Shown here: one piece after another, positions 7,579 through 16,160 of the stretch | Position numbering within the stretch: position 1 is the stretch's first letter | How the letters are laid out: the number at the start of each line of letters is the position of its first letter | NCBI GenBank assembly: GCA_007119345.1 | Contig: SKPV01000025.1 | Span: 1 to 33,027, forward strand | From: Halovivax sp. | Lineage (GTDB): Archaea; Halobacteriota; Halobacteria; Halobacteriales; Natrialbaceae | DNA length: 33,027 nt | Direction of reading: 5' to 3' | The notes under the pieces: model-generated | The model's input: only the letters and a program-made list of their open reading frames with translations | Told to the model about the DNA's origin: nothing | Database searches by the model: none | Made by a program: the position numbers and the translations under genes

Positions 7579-7789
7579 CTCGACCGCGGGCGGTCCGCGA
7601 CGACGGATCGGCCTGGATCGCCGCTCGGGTGTTCGTCCGGTCGGTACGGGTTCGTCCGTCGGTGCTGTGGGTCGTGCATGCGTCGAACTCTCCGGCGGGT
7701 TCGTTGACGTGGCTCTCCGGGTGGGGTCGTCGAGAACGACTCCTCCGCGTCGATCGTTCGTCTCGGTCGGTCACCGTCGCGCGGAGCGT

Positions 7790-8935
7790 TCATACGTCCG
7801 ACGTCGAGCGAAGGTCGAACGTCGTCGCGACGTCGCCGAACCGATCCGGCGCGAACGGGTCGGTCGGAAACGGGGCGCTCGATCCCCCGAGGTGCTCTCG
7901 AACGATCGGCCCGGCGATCGGGCCGATCATCACGCCGAGTCCGTTGAATCCGGTGGCCACGAGTAGATTCTCCGGACCCCCGGGAATCCGTCCGATCAGG
8001 GGCCGCGCGTCCGGCGTGGCCGCGTCGAAGCCGGCCCAGCCGGTGACGAGTCCGGCGCCGTCGACGCCGTCGAACAGTCGGGGGACGATCGTCGCCACCG
8101 AATCCGTGAACGCTTCGTCCGGTCGTCTCGACGCCGCTTCGGGGTTCCGGCATTCGTGGGCGCCGCCGCCCACGAGGATTCGACCCGAGTGCTCCGGTCG
8201 GAAGTAGAGCCCCTCGCCGGAGACGCGACCGAGGGGGACGTCCTCGTCGAGCGGCGGGTCGGGCTCGAGAACGAGACACTGGGTGCGATACGGCCGAACG
8301 GGCAGCGCGGTATCGCCCGGCATCAGTTCGGGCGTTCGCCATCCCGCCGCCAGAACGATCGCGTCCGCCTCGTGGCGCCCGTCGTCGGTCTCGACGCCTG
8401 CGACCGATCCGCCGTCGACGACGAGTCCCGAGACGCGGACCCCGGTCTCGACGCGGACGCCGCCGTCTTCGGCGAGCTCGGCCAGCGTCACCGCGTACGT
8501 GTAGGGGTCGACCCAGCCGGTATCCTCGTAACAGACGGCTCCCGCGAAGCGCGACAGATCGAGTCGCCCAAACCGGCGTTCGACGGCCTCGCGCTCGAGG
8601 TACGCGACCGGGAACCCCTCGTCGGCGAGTTCTCGCGCCCGCCGGCGCGCGTCGGCGACCTCGGCGCGGCTCACGACGTCGATCCGGGGGCGTTCGGTGA
8701 ACGAGAACGCGCCGGCGCCGTCGACCGCACGGACGGCTCGGTTCGCGAACCGTGCGACCGCCGGCAGGTCGCCGTAAAACAGCGTCGGGGCGATCAGTCC
8801 GGCCGACACGCCCGTCGCTCCGCCGCCCACCTCGGCGCGCTCCAGGACGGTGACGTCGAACGACCGCGCGAGCGCTCGCGCGACCGCGACTCCGGCGACG
8901 CCCGCGCCGACCACGACGACTCGGTCGCGGGTCAC
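7790..8935 (-). CDS. FAD-dependent oxidoreductase 3 (DAO/PuuB-like)
   Basis: A 381-residue DAO-superfamily flavoprotein. The Rossmann motif VVVVGAGVAGVAVARAL lies near residues 6-22, GWVDPYTYAVTL is in the middle, and VRPYRTQ comes before the substrate-domain strands. The C-terminal FAD lobe is LLVATGFNGLGVMIGP. It lies just upstream of ligase 1 on the same strand, so a ligase/oxidase pair acting on one gamma-glutamylated amine is plausible (inference). The start is GTG; no TATA box sits at leaderless distance and a strong GC hairpin is 10 bases upstream, so this transcript probably has a leader. An AGAGTTATT-like box about 90-100 bases upstream is a weak promoter candidate. The 211 bases between its stop and ligase 1 show no convincing gene. 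Confidence 0.88.
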   Translation of the reverse strand: MTRDRVVVVGAGVAGVAVARALARSFDVTVLERAEVGGGATGVSAGLIAPTLFYGDLPAVARFANRAVRAVDGAGAFSFTERPRIDVVSRAEVADARRRARELADEGFPVAYLEREAVERRFGRLDLSRFAGAVCYEDTGWVDPYTYAVTLAELAEDGGVRVETGVRVSGLVVDGGSVAGVETDDGRHEADAIVLAAGWRTPELMPGDTALPVRPYRTQCLVLEPDPPLDEDVPLGRVSGEGLYFRPEHSGRILVGGGAHECRNPEAASRRPDEAFTDSVATIVPRLFDGVDGAGLVTGWAGFDAATPDARPLIGRIPGGPENLLVATGFNGLGVMIGPIAGPIVREHLGGSSAPFPTDPFAPDRFGDVATTFDLRSTSDV

Positions 8936-8944
8936 CGCCCCGCT

Positions 8945-8963
8945 CCCGCGGGCGGCCCGCGGG
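8945..8963 (-). promoter_or_regulatory. Leader hairpin before oxidase 3 start
   Basis: Two copies of the palindrome CCCGCGGG (8945-8952 and 8956-8963) separated by CGG can fold into one 8-bp stem. It ends 10 bases before the GTG start and could mask the ribosome-binding region. Function is inferred. Confidence 0.35.
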
Positions 8964-9102
8964 CGTTCGCTTCGACGCTCGTTCGTTCGCCGTATCGAGA
9001 CACGGCGGACGTGTTCGCGCCGGATCGGAATAACTCTTTGGTGTGTTCGAAATACGGGTGCGAAAAATGAACGAAGGCAAATGGATGCCGAGTATTGAAA
9101 AA

Positions 9103-9109
9103 TTTTATC
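9103..9109 (+). promoter_or_regulatory. TATA box for aminotransferase 2
   Basis: TTTTATC within an A/T-rich run (9097-9112), 25-31 bases before ATG 9134. It supports that ATG rather than the in-frame start at 9095. Confidence 0.55.
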
Positions 9110-9133
9110 TTACTATGGGCGGTTGCGTCTAGC

Positions 9134-10459
9134 ATGTCGCTCAAACCGACTGAAGATTCGACGGGATCGGTGCGGGGCCCGATCCCGCACTGGTACGCCG
9201 CCGGCGAGGAGCCCCTCTCGATCGTCGAGGGATCCGGCGCGCGCGTGTACGACGACGACGGGAACGAGTACCTCGACTTTCTGTCGCAACTGTACTGCGT
9301 CAACGCCGGCCACGACGAGTCGCGAATCATCGACGCGATCACCGAACAGCTGGAGCGCGTCTCCTACGTGTCCTCGTCCAAACGCAACGACACCCGGACC
9401 GAGCTCGCCCGTCGCCTCGTCGACGTGGCGCCGGAGCCGCTCACCGACGTCTTCTTCTCGGTATCCGGGAGCGAGGCGAACGAGTCGGCGATCCAGATGG
9501 CCCGCGATTTCACGGGCGCCCAGAAGGTGCTCACCCGGTGGCGGTCGTATCACGGGTCGACGTACGGCGCGGCGGGCCTCACCGGGGATCCGGAGACCCG
9601 CGCGGTCGTAGAACGCCACGCCGCGACCACGGGCGCCGGAAAATTCCTCCCGCCGATCCCGCGCGCGTTCGACGGCGCGACCGGGGACGAACTGGCGCGC
9701 AAAGCCGCCGAGCACCTCGAGTTCGTCATCCGAAACGAGGGTCCCGATTCAGTCGCGGCGATCCTCACCGAGCCCGTCGCGGGCACGAGCGGGGCGTATC
9801 CGGCTCCGGAGGGCTACTTCGAACGGGTGCGCGAGCTGTGCGACGAGTACGACGTGCTGTTGATCTCCGACGAGGTGATCGCCGGCTTCGGCCGGTGCGG
9901 CGACTGGTTCGGCATCCAGACCGACGGCGTCGATCCCGACGTGATCACCTTCGCCAAGGGGGTGACCAGCGCGTACGTGCCGCTCGCGGGCGTCCTCGTG
10001 AACGGCGAGATCGGCGAGTGGCTCGCCGAGAACGGGGTCGACGTCGGGCAGACCTTCGCGGGTCACCCCGTCGGCTGCGCGGCGGGGATCGGCGCCCTGG
10101 ACGCCTACGAGGACGGTCTGATCCAGAACGCCAGGGATCTCGAACCGAGACTTCGCGAGGGACTGGAGGCGATCGGCGACCGGCACGACGTCGTCACCTC
10201 CGTCCACGGACGCGGTCTCCTCTGGGGCGTCGAGTTCGCGGATCCCGAGACGGGCGACCACTACCACGACCCGAGGGTCGACGACGGGGAGAACCCGGTC
10301 GAGCGGGTCCGGGACGTCGCCGCGGAGGAGGGCGTCCTCTTCGGGAGCGGTCGCCCCGACGTGCAGGTGCTCGTCTCACCGCCGCTGTGCGTCGACGCGG
10401 ACGAGATCGAGACGGCGATCGAGGCGCTCGAGACGGGCGTCGAAGCCGCGTTCGACTGA
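9134..10459 (+). CDS. Class III PLP aminotransferase, omega-amino acid type (2)
   Basis: A 441-residue class III aminotransferase of the omega-amino-acid:pyruvate/beta-alanine type, distinct from the two aminomutase-like ones here. Landmarks are SVSGSEANESAIQMAR for phosphate binding, RWRSYHGSTYGA, LISDEVIAGFGRCG (D246) and VITFAKGVTSAYVPL (K275, Schiff base). It would transfer the terminal amino group of GABA, beta-alanine or a polyamine to pyruvate or oxoglutarate. The frame stays open 13 codons further upstream, but the TATA box at 9103-9109 places a leaderless start at ATG 9134. It is transcribed away from oxidase 3 and converges on ligase 2 with a shared hairpin between the genes. Confidence 0.9.
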   Translation: MSLKPTEDSTGSVRGPIPHWYAAGEEPLSIVEGSGARVYDDDGNEYLDFLSQLYCVNAGHDESRIIDAITEQLERVSYVSSSKRNDTRTELARRLVDVAPEPLTDVFFSVSGSEANESAIQMARDFTGAQKVLTRWRSYHGSTYGAAGLTGDPETRAVVERHAATTGAGKFLPPIPRAFDGATGDELARKAAEHLEFVIRNEGPDSVAAILTEPVAGTSGAYPAPEGYFERVRELCDEYDVLLISDEVIAGFGRCGDWFGIQTDGVDPDVITFAKGVTSAYVPLAGVLVNGEIGEWLAENGVDVGQTFAGHPVGCAAGIGALDAYEDGLIQNARDLEPRLREGLEAIGDRHDVVTSVHGRGLLWGVEFADPETGDHYHDPRVDDGENPVERVRDVAAEEGVLFGSGRPDVQVLVSPPLCVDADEIETAIEALETGVEAAFD

Positions 10460-10462
10460 TCC

Positions 10463-10485
10463 GATCCGCTCGCGGAGCGCGGATC
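10463..10485. terminator. Bidirectional hairpin between convergent genes
   Basis: GATCCGC (10463-10469) and GCGGATC (10479-10485) are exact complements. The inner bases can alternatively pair as GCTC/GAGC around GCG. It starts four bases after the aminotransferase stop and contains most of the ligase 2 stop codon, so it can serve both strands. Confidence 0.55.
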
Positions 10486-11791
10486 AGAGCACTTCGACGT
10501 ACTTCCGGCGCTCCCACTCGGTCGTCTCCTCGTAAAACTCCGCCATCTCCTGGCGTTTCATCGCGACGTACTCGGAGATGACCTCCTCGCCGACCCGGTC
10601 TGCGAGCTCGCCGTCCGACTCGAGCGCGTCGAGCGCGGCGTGCGGTGTGGGGGGCAACCGGGGGCGATCGCCCGACGGATCGCCCGTCGAGGGCGCCGCC
10701 GGCTCGAGTTCGTCCTCGATCCCGTGAAGGCCGGCGGCGAGCGTGCTCGCGATCACGAGGTACGGGTTGGCGTCGGCGCTGGCGATCCGGTTCTCGACCC
10801 GCGTCGTCCCGTGGACCGGAACGCGGACCGCGGCCATCCGGTTTCCGTACCCCCAGGAGGCGGCGTACGGGGCGAAGCTCTCGGGCTCGTGGCGCTTGAA
10901 ACCGTTCAGGTTCGGCGTCCCCAGCGCGGTGAGCGCGTCGGCGTGCTCGAGCAAGCCGCCGATGAAGTGACGACCCGTTTCGGAGAGTCCGTCCTCGCCC
11001 GCGAGGACGTTCTCGTCGCCGTCGAAGAGGCTCGTGTGGAGGTGGTAGCCGCTGCCCGACCGGCCGGTGAACGGCTTCGCCATGAACGTCGCGCGCTGGT
11101 CGCAAGACCGGGCCGCTCGCTTGACGAGCTCTTTGAACCGAAACGTTCGATCGGCCTGACCGAGCGGCTCGCCGTAATCGAAGAGGATCTCGAACTGGCC
11201 GGCGCCGAACTCGTGGTGGAGCGTATTCACGCCGATGTCGAACGCGGGCGCCCACTCGTAGACGCGGTCGTAGAACGGCGCGACCTCCTCGGTCGCCGGC
11301 GTCAGATTCTCGTGCTTGTCGCTGGTGGCGGGGACGAGTCCCTCGTCCGTCTCCTCGAGCACGTAGAATTCGAGTTCGCTTCCCGCGAACGCCGTGAATC
11401 CCGCGTCGTCGACGCGCTCCAGGACGCGTTCGAGGACCGTTCGCGGTGCACCGTTCACGGGCCGTCCCTCGAACTCGAAGTCACAGATGACCCGGACGGC
11501 GTCCTCGCGCCACGGTACCCGCCGGCACGTTCGCGGGTCCGGACGGACGATCCCGTCGGCGAAGTCGATCGCGTCGGCGTAGCTCGATCCCTCGACGACG
11601 TCGCTCCGGGGCGTCTGGGTGAGCAACGCCAGGTTCATCGAAAAGCCGTCCTCGTACCGGGAGCGGAAGTAGTCGACGTCCAGCTGCTTCGAGCGAGAGA
11701 GTCCGTTCAGGTCCGGAAATTCGACGAACACGTGATCGATCTCGTCCGCGTCGAGCACGGCGTTCATCCGGGACGTGGCATCCTCGGTCAT
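10484..11791 (-). CDS. Glutamine synthetase-family ligase 2 (PuuA/GlnA-like)
   Basis: A 435-residue glutamine synthetase-like ligase, the closest relative in this window of ligase 1. It has HVFVEFPDLNGLSRSKQL near the N-terminus, GSELEFYVLEE, HHEFGAGQFEILFDYGEP, GSGYHLHT and RVENRIASADANPYL, so the metal, glutamate and ATP-site elements are present. The likely reaction is ATP-dependent gamma-glutamylation of an amine. The frame is open to 11842, but a TATA-like GTTTATGC 24-31 bases before ATG 11791 supports the shorter protein starting MTEDATSR. It is transcribed divergently from the Pot transporter operon and converges on aminotransferase 2. An AGAACGTACGTTT sequence overlaps its TATA region and partly matches the operator at 19185. 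Confidence 0.87.
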   Translation of the reverse strand: MTEDATSRMNAVLDADEIDHVFVEFPDLNGLSRSKQLDVDYFRSRYEDGFSMNLALLTQTPRSDVVEGSSYADAIDFADGIVRPDPRTCRRVPWREDAVRVICDFEFEGRPVNGAPRTVLERVLERVDDAGFTAFAGSELEFYVLEETDEGLVPATSDKHENLTPATEEVAPFYDRVYEWAPAFDIGVNTLHHEFGAGQFEILFDYGEPLGQADRTFRFKELVKRAARSCDQRATFMAKPFTGRSGSGYHLHTSLFDGDENVLAGEDGLSETGRHFIGGLLEHADALTALGTPNLNGFKRHEPESFAPYAASWGYGNRMAAVRVPVHGTTRVENRIASADANPYLVIASTLAAGLHGIEDELEPAAPSTGDPSGDRPRLPPTPHAALDALESDGELADRVGEEVISEYVAMKRQEMAEFYEETTEWERRKYVEVL

Positions 11792-11814
11792 ACGCGTTCC
11801 CACCGAGCGACGGG

Positions 11815-11822
11815 GCATAAAC
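11815..11822 (-). promoter_or_regulatory. TATA box for ligase 2
   Basis: The minus strand reads GTTTATGC, 24-31 bases before ATG 11791, preceded by AGAACGTAC, which may be an operator half. Confidence 0.45.
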
Positions 11823-11954
11823 GTACGTTCTCCTGGTGCCACGGTTTCGGATCTTCTCTAGCGGAACGTTCGTCGACCGCTCGCTCGTTCGAAAATCGTT
11901 CCAGAGTGGTTCGTCTCGTTCGAACGATACCGCGACGCGCCGGTCCTCGCGGCC

Positions 11955-12043
11955 GCCACCGAAAACCGGCAGGCCGTCCCCCCGCCGGGGCCGTGGCGAC
12001 CGGCACCGATAACCGGCAGGTCGTCACTCCGTCGGGGCCGTGG
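11955..12043. repeat. Two diverged copies of a 47-bp unit
   Basis: ACCGAAAACCGGCAGG at 11958 recurs as ACCGATAACCGGCAGG at 12005, and the copies end in GGGGCCGTGG at 11996 and 12043. The region lies between the divergent ligase 2 and potD promoters (11792-12222). Outside the repeat and the promoter elements this 430-base stretch shows no gene. Confidence 0.6.
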
Positions 12044-12147
12044 GAGCGAAGCGTCGCCGGGTTCTTCGACCGCCGACGGGTGAGACCGACCGCGACTGAA
12101 AAACGATGATGGTTCATACAACACCGCGAGTTAATTTCGAATCGCTG

Positions 12148-12180
12148 TAGAATATCTGGATTTAGTTCGAAAAATTCCTC
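12148..12180. promoter_or_regulatory. Candidate operator before potD
   Basis: TAGAATATCT (12148-12157) and TTCGAAAAATTCCTC (12166-12180) match the dyad at 4039-4067, with nine extra bases between the halves. It is centred about 58 bases before the potD ATG, just upstream of the TATA box, which fits a shared regulator of uptake and aminotransferase 1 (inference). Confidence 0.4.
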
Positions 12181-12186
12181 CGGAAG

Positions 12187-12194
12187 CTTTATGC
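12187..12194 (+). promoter_or_regulatory. TATA box for the pot operon
   Basis: CTTTATGC lies 29-36 bases before ATG 12223, consistent with a leader of only a few bases. Confidence 0.5.
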
Positions 12195-12222
12195 TATTGA
12201 ATTGAGTACCTGCTGCCTGTAT

Positions 12223-13287
12223 ATGCCACGTGGTAATCAATCGCGTAGGTCATTCCTGAAGACCAGCGGCGCAGTCGGTGCGACGGGTGCGTTGACCGCT
12301 GTCGCAGGGTGTCTCGGTGGGGACGATTCGCTGACGTACTTCAGCTGGGGGGCGTACATCGACGACGCCTGGATCGAGCCGTTCGAGGACGACACCGGGA
12401 TCGACGTCGAGACCGAGACGTACGAATCGAACGCGGACGCGATCAACCAGATCGATACCTCGCCCGAGGGAACGTACGACGTCTGGACGCCGTCGGCACC
12501 GGGCGCCGACTTCGAACGGGCGTACCGGAACGACTTGCTCGATCCGATCGACGTGGATAACGTTCCCGCCTGGGACGAGCACGTCTTCGAGGAGATGAAA
12601 CTCGACGAGTTCTGGTTCGACGACGAACTGTACTGCGTTCCGATGACGTTCGGGTTCGACGGGGCGCTCTACAACCACGACGAGCACGGCGATCTCGGCG
12701 ACATGCTCAGCTACGAGGTCCTGTGGGACGAGGAGTACGACGGAGAGATCTCGACCCGGGACGACGCCAGCACGCAGGTGTGGACCGCCGCGAGTTACCT
12801 CGGTCAGGATCCCGACGACCCGGACGATCTCGATGCGGTCCAGGAGGCGCTGGAAGACCACGTCGACCTGGTGAACACCTACTGGACCTCCTCGGCGGAG
12901 ACGATCCAGAACTTCCAGGAGGGTGAGGCGACCATCGGCACGGCGTGGGACGGCGCGTACCATCGACTCGCCGGCGAAGACGAGCCGGTCACGATGGCCT
13001 TCTGGGAGGAAGGCACTATCGGGTGGATCGACTCCTTCGCTATCGCGCGCGGGTCGGAGAACAAAGCGGAAGCCGAGGAGTTCATCGACTACATGCTCTC
13101 CGAGGTGCCTCGGGAGTGGTTCGAGGGCCCCGAGTACATCGTGGTCTCGGACGCGGTCGATTACACGGACGAGGAACTCGAGTTGTACAACCTCGAAGCC
13201 GCGCTCGAAAACACCGTGTTCCCCGCGTACAACGACGACGAGACGATCCAGCGGTACGACGAAATCTGGACGGACGTCACGGCGTAA
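12223..13287 (+). CDS. potD: Polyamine-type ABC transporter substrate-binding lipoprotein
   Basis: A 354-residue extracellular solute-binding protein of the spermidine/putrescine family (PotD/PotF). The signal is of Tat type, SRRSFLKTSG with R8-R9, followed by a lipobox TAVAGC whose Cys30 would be lipidated. The mature protein begins with an acidic linker and LTYFSWGAYIDD, a typical PotD/F opening. Other family-like segments are WDEEYDGEI and FQEGEATIGTAWDGAY. It is the first gene of potDABC, with 21 bases to potA. A TTG seven codons upstream is open, but ATG 12223 gives a proper Tat signal and fits the TATA box. Strict ligand identity (spermidine, putrescine, agmatine or another amine) cannot be read from sequence. 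Confidence 0.92.
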   Translation: MPRGNQSRRSFLKTSGAVGATGALTAVAGCLGGDDSLTYFSWGAYIDDAWIEPFEDDTGIDVETETYESNADAINQIDTSPEGTYDVWTPSAPGADFERAYRNDLLDPIDVDNVPAWDEHVFEEMKLDEFWFDDELYCVPMTFGFDGALYNHDEHGDLGDMLSYEVLWDEEYDGEISTRDDASTQVWTAASYLGQDPDDPDDLDAVQEALEDHVDLVNTYWTSSAETIQNFQEGEATIGTAWDGAYHRLAGEDEPVTMAFWEEGTIGWIDSFAIARGSENKAEAEEFIDYMLSEVPREWFEGPEYIVVSDAVDYTDEELELYNLEAALENTVFPAYNDDETIQRYDEIWTDVTA

Positions 13288-13308
13288 CTCGGCGGTTCTT
13301 TGGAGATT

Positions 13309-14376
13309 ATGACAGCAAATTTACGAGTTGACGGAGTGACGAAGGACTTCGGCGACGTTCGCGCCGTCGAGGACGTGAACTTCACCGTCGAGGAAGGAAA
13401 GTTTCTCACGCTGCTCGGCCCGTCCGGCTGCGGAAAGACGACGACGCTGCGGATGATCGCCGGCTTCGAGACGCCGACGGAGGGACGGATCGTCCTCGGG
13501 GACCGCGACCTGACCGGGGTGGAGCCCTACGATCGACCGACGAGCATGGTGTTTCAGAACTACGCGCTCTTTCCCCACAAGACCGTCGGCGAGAACGTGG
13601 GATTCGGGTTGAAGATGCGAGACGTTCCGAAGGAGGAGCGACGAGATCGGGTCGGCCGGATGCTCGAACTGGTCGAGCTCCCGGACACCGAGGACCGGGG
13701 CGTCGACGAACTCTCCGGCGGCCAGCAACAGCGCATCGCCCTCGCTCGCGCGCTGATAACGGAACCGGAGGTGCTTCTGCTCGACGAACCGCTGGGTGCA
13801 CTCGACCTCAAACTCCGAAAGAATATGCAGGTTGAATTGAAAAATCTCCAAGAAGATCTCGGGATAACGTTCATCTACGTCACTCACGATCAGGAGGAGG
13901 CGCTCACGATGAGCGACGAGATCGTCGTTCTCAACGAGGGTCGAATAGAACAACGGGGTACCCCGACGGCGATCTACGAGCAACCGGAGACGCGGTTCGT
14001 CGCCGACTTCATCGGGGACACGAACCTGCTCGACGGGACGTACGCTCGGAACGGCGAGGGCGCCACCGTTCGCTGCGGGACCGTCGAACTGCCGATCGAA
14101 CCGATTCCCTCGGCCGCCGACGGCGACGCCGTGTCCGTCTCGATTCGACCCGAAAAGATCCACCTCGGAGACGGTGGCGATCCCGACGCGGTGACGCTGA
14201 CGGGCGAGGTCGAGGAGGTCATCTACCAGGGAAACATCGCGAAGGTACACGTGAACGTCGACGGAACCCGGCTCGTTCTCGAACGCCAGATCGTCGACTC
14301 GATCGACCTGCCGACGCCGGGGAGTTCGGCCACGATCAACTGGAGCGAGGAGTACACCGATGTCCTCACCGGATGA
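13309..14376 (+). CDS. potA: Polyamine-type ABC transporter ATPase
   Basis: A 355-residue ABC ATPase of the PotA/CysA/UgpC group. In order: Walker A GPSGCGKTTT, Q-loop FQNYALFPH, signature LSGGQQQR, Walker B VLLLDEPLGALD and switch His in VTHDQEEAL. A C-terminal TOBE-like regulatory domain contains SIRPEKIHL. It energises uptake through the two permeases that follow. The frame has an upstream TTG (13300), but ATG 13309 is preceded by TTTGGAGAT, a ribosome-binding site close to the start. Its 3' end overlaps potB by 17 bases, which indicates translational coupling. Confidence 0.95.
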   Translation: MTANLRVDGVTKDFGDVRAVEDVNFTVEEGKFLTLLGPSGCGKTTTLRMIAGFETPTEGRIVLGDRDLTGVEPYDRPTSMVFQNYALFPHKTVGENVGFGLKMRDVPKEERRDRVGRMLELVELPDTEDRGVDELSGGQQQRIALARALITEPEVLLLDEPLGALDLKLRKNMQVELKNLQEDLGITFIYVTHDQEEALTMSDEIVVLNEGRIEQRGTPTAIYEQPETRFVADFIGDTNLLDGTYARNGEGATVRCGTVELPIEPIPSAADGDAVSVSIRPEKIHLGDGGDPDAVTLTGEVEEVIYQGNIAKVHVNVDGTRLVLERQIVDSIDLPTPGSSATINWSEEYTDVLTG

Positions 14377-15340
14377 CGTCGCGACCGAACCGCTGAGTCG
14401 GGAACCCGAGACCACGCCGGGTGGCTTCCGCGACAGGTTCCTCGCGTGGAGCGAGAGCGAGGTGTTCAAGGGGTCGCTCAGCCTGGGCCCCATCCTGCTG
14501 TTGCTCACGCTCTGTTACACGATCCCCGTCCTGTTGCTGCTGATCTACAGCGTCTTCAGCGGCGACGCCTTCGAGACGGCGCTCTCGCTCGAACACTTCA
14601 GGCGGTTCGCCGACCTCTCTGCGGTGCTCTCGCTGAGTTGGGGCGACCTCCCGTACATCAGGTTACTCACCAGGTCGCTCGGCATCGCGGTCGTGGTGAC
14701 GGTGCTCTCGCTGACGATCTCGTACCCGATCACCTACTACCTCGGCCAGGTGGCTCCGGAACGATGGAAGGTCACGCTCGTGCTGTTGGTCATCATCCCG
14801 TTCTGGACGTCGTACCTGATCCGGACGTACGCCTGGATCCCGATCCTCTCCGGTAACGGATTCATCAACTCCGCGCTGACCGCCGTGGGATTACCGGCGC
14901 TCCCGCTGCTCAACAGCTACTGGGGGACGATCATCGGTCTCGTCTACGTCTTCGTTCCGTTCACCATCCTCCCGCTGTACGCGAGCATGGACGGGCTCGA
15001 TCGGTCGCTGATCGAGGCCGCGCGCGACCTGGGCGCCTCCCGCTGGCGGGTGTTCCGGGAGGTCATCTTCCCGCTCACGCTCCCCGGCGCGCTCGCCGGC
15101 GGCATCTTCGTGTTCATCAAGTGCGCCGCGGCGTACGTCACCCCGGCGCTGCTCGGCGGGACGAGCGGGCGGATGTACGCGCAGGTGATCGCGACCCAGT
15201 TCCGGACGGCGTTCAACTGGAACTTCGGGGCCGCGCTGTCGGTCATCCTCGTCGCGGTCATCCTGGCCAGTCTCTGGATCGCCAAGCGGTACGGCGCCGA
15301 CCTGAAGAAGTCCCGCGGGCTCGGCGGAGGTGGCCTGTGA
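14360..15340 (+). CDS. potB: Polyamine-type ABC transporter permease B
   Basis: A 326-residue membrane protein with about six hydrophobic segments after a short cytoplasmic N-terminus of about 35 residues. The EAA loop that docks on the ATPase reads EAARDLGASRWRVFREV. Other PotB-like features are FWTSYLIRTYAWIPIL and PLYASMDGLDRSLIEAA. The start ATG lies inside the end of potA, and the stop shares bases with the GTG start of potC (GTGA overlap), so the three genes are tightly coupled. The permease forms a heterodimeric channel with the next gene product. Confidence 0.94.
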   Translation: MSSPDDVATEPLSREPETTPGGFRDRFLAWSESEVFKGSLSLGPILLLLTLCYTIPVLLLLIYSVFSGDAFETALSLEHFRRFADLSAVLSLSWGDLPYIRLLTRSLGIAVVVTVLSLTISYPITYYLGQVAPERWKVTLVLLVIIPFWTSYLIRTYAWIPILSGNGFINSALTAVGLPALPLLNSYWGTIIGLVYVFVPFTILPLYASMDGLDRSLIEAARDLGASRWRVFREVIFPLTLPGALAGGIFVFIKCAAAYVTPALLGGTSGRMYAQVIATQFRTAFNWNFGAALSVILVAVILASLWIAKRYGADLKKSRGLGGGGL

Positions 15341-16149
15341 GCGTCTCCGACGGACTCCGCGATCGGCTGCCATCGAGCGAGGACCGATCGGGAGTCGGAC
15401 TGCGAGCCGCGACGGCGCTCACGTACCTGTTCCTCTACGGCCCGATAATCGTCATCGTGCTCGTGTCCCTCGACGCCGGTCGGTACGGTCTCCGGTACGA
15501 GTTCACCACCGAATGGTACCGGAACATGGCCGGACGGAGCGACCTCATCGGGTCCCTGCTCTTGAGCGTCCAGATCGGGATCATCGTCATGATCGTCTCC
15601 ACGGTGCTGGCGGTCGTCGCGGCCTTCGGTCTCACGCGGTTCGAGTGGCCCCGGCGAAAGGGACCGATCGCGACGTACCTCATCTTCGTCCCCCTGACCC
15701 TGCCGATCATCATCTACGGAATCGGTCTGTTCGTCTTCTTCACCGAGATCGGGGTCGGCCGCGGATTCCTCCCGATCGTCGTCGGGCACGTCATGTACAC
15801 GTTCCCGTTCGCGACGCTGGTCGTCGCGGCGGGCGTGCTGGGCCTCGACCGCTCGCTGGAGGAGGCGGCGATGGACCTCGGCGCGGATCCGATCACGACG
15901 TTCCGGGAGGTCACGTTGCCGGCGCTGATGCCGAACGTGCTCGCGGCGGCGCTGTTCTCCTTTACGCTCTCGTTCGACGAATTCCTCATCTCCTTCTTCG
16001 TCAGCGGGGGCGGCGACATTCCCCTCCCCGTCCGGATCTGGGGAATGGTCCGAGCCGACATCGAACCGGAGGTGTACGCGATCAGCGTCGTCGTGCTGGC
16101 GATCAGCATCGCCATCGCGGCGCTCGCGACGCGGCTGCAGCGGTACTAG
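15337..16149 (+). CDS. potC: Polyamine-type ABC transporter permease C
   Basis: A 270-residue permease with about six transmembrane segments, beginning YLFLYGPIIVIVLVSLDAG after a 26-residue N-terminus. The EAA loop is EEAAMDLGADPITTFREV, and FSFTLSFDEFLISFF is characteristic of PotC/PotI. The start is GTG within the overlapping GTGA of the potB stop. A longer open frame upstream is an artefact inside potB. It completes the importer and converges, 11 bases apart, on the flavoprotein gene on the other strand. Confidence 0.93.
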   Translation: MSVSDGLRDRLPSSEDRSGVGLRAATALTYLFLYGPIIVIVLVSLDAGRYGLRYEFTTEWYRNMAGRSDLIGSLLLSVQIGIIVMIVSTVLAVVAAFGLTRFEWPRRKGPIATYLIFVPLTLPIIIYGIGLFVFFTEIGVGRGFLPIVVGHVMYTFPFATLVVAAGVLGLDRSLEEAAMDLGADPITTFREVTLPALMPNVLAAALFSFTLSFDEFLISFFVSGGGDIPLPVRIWGMVRADIEPEVYAISVVVLAISIAIAALATRLQRY

Positions 16150-16160
16150 CCTCCCCGCCG

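Noticed and set aside
7626..7690. Small minus-strand ORF of about 37 codons between oxidase 3 and ligase 1
   Set aside because: Arg/Pro-rich peptide (MHDPQHRRTNPYRP...) with no promoter or ribosome site and no resemblance to known small proteins; chance frame more likely.
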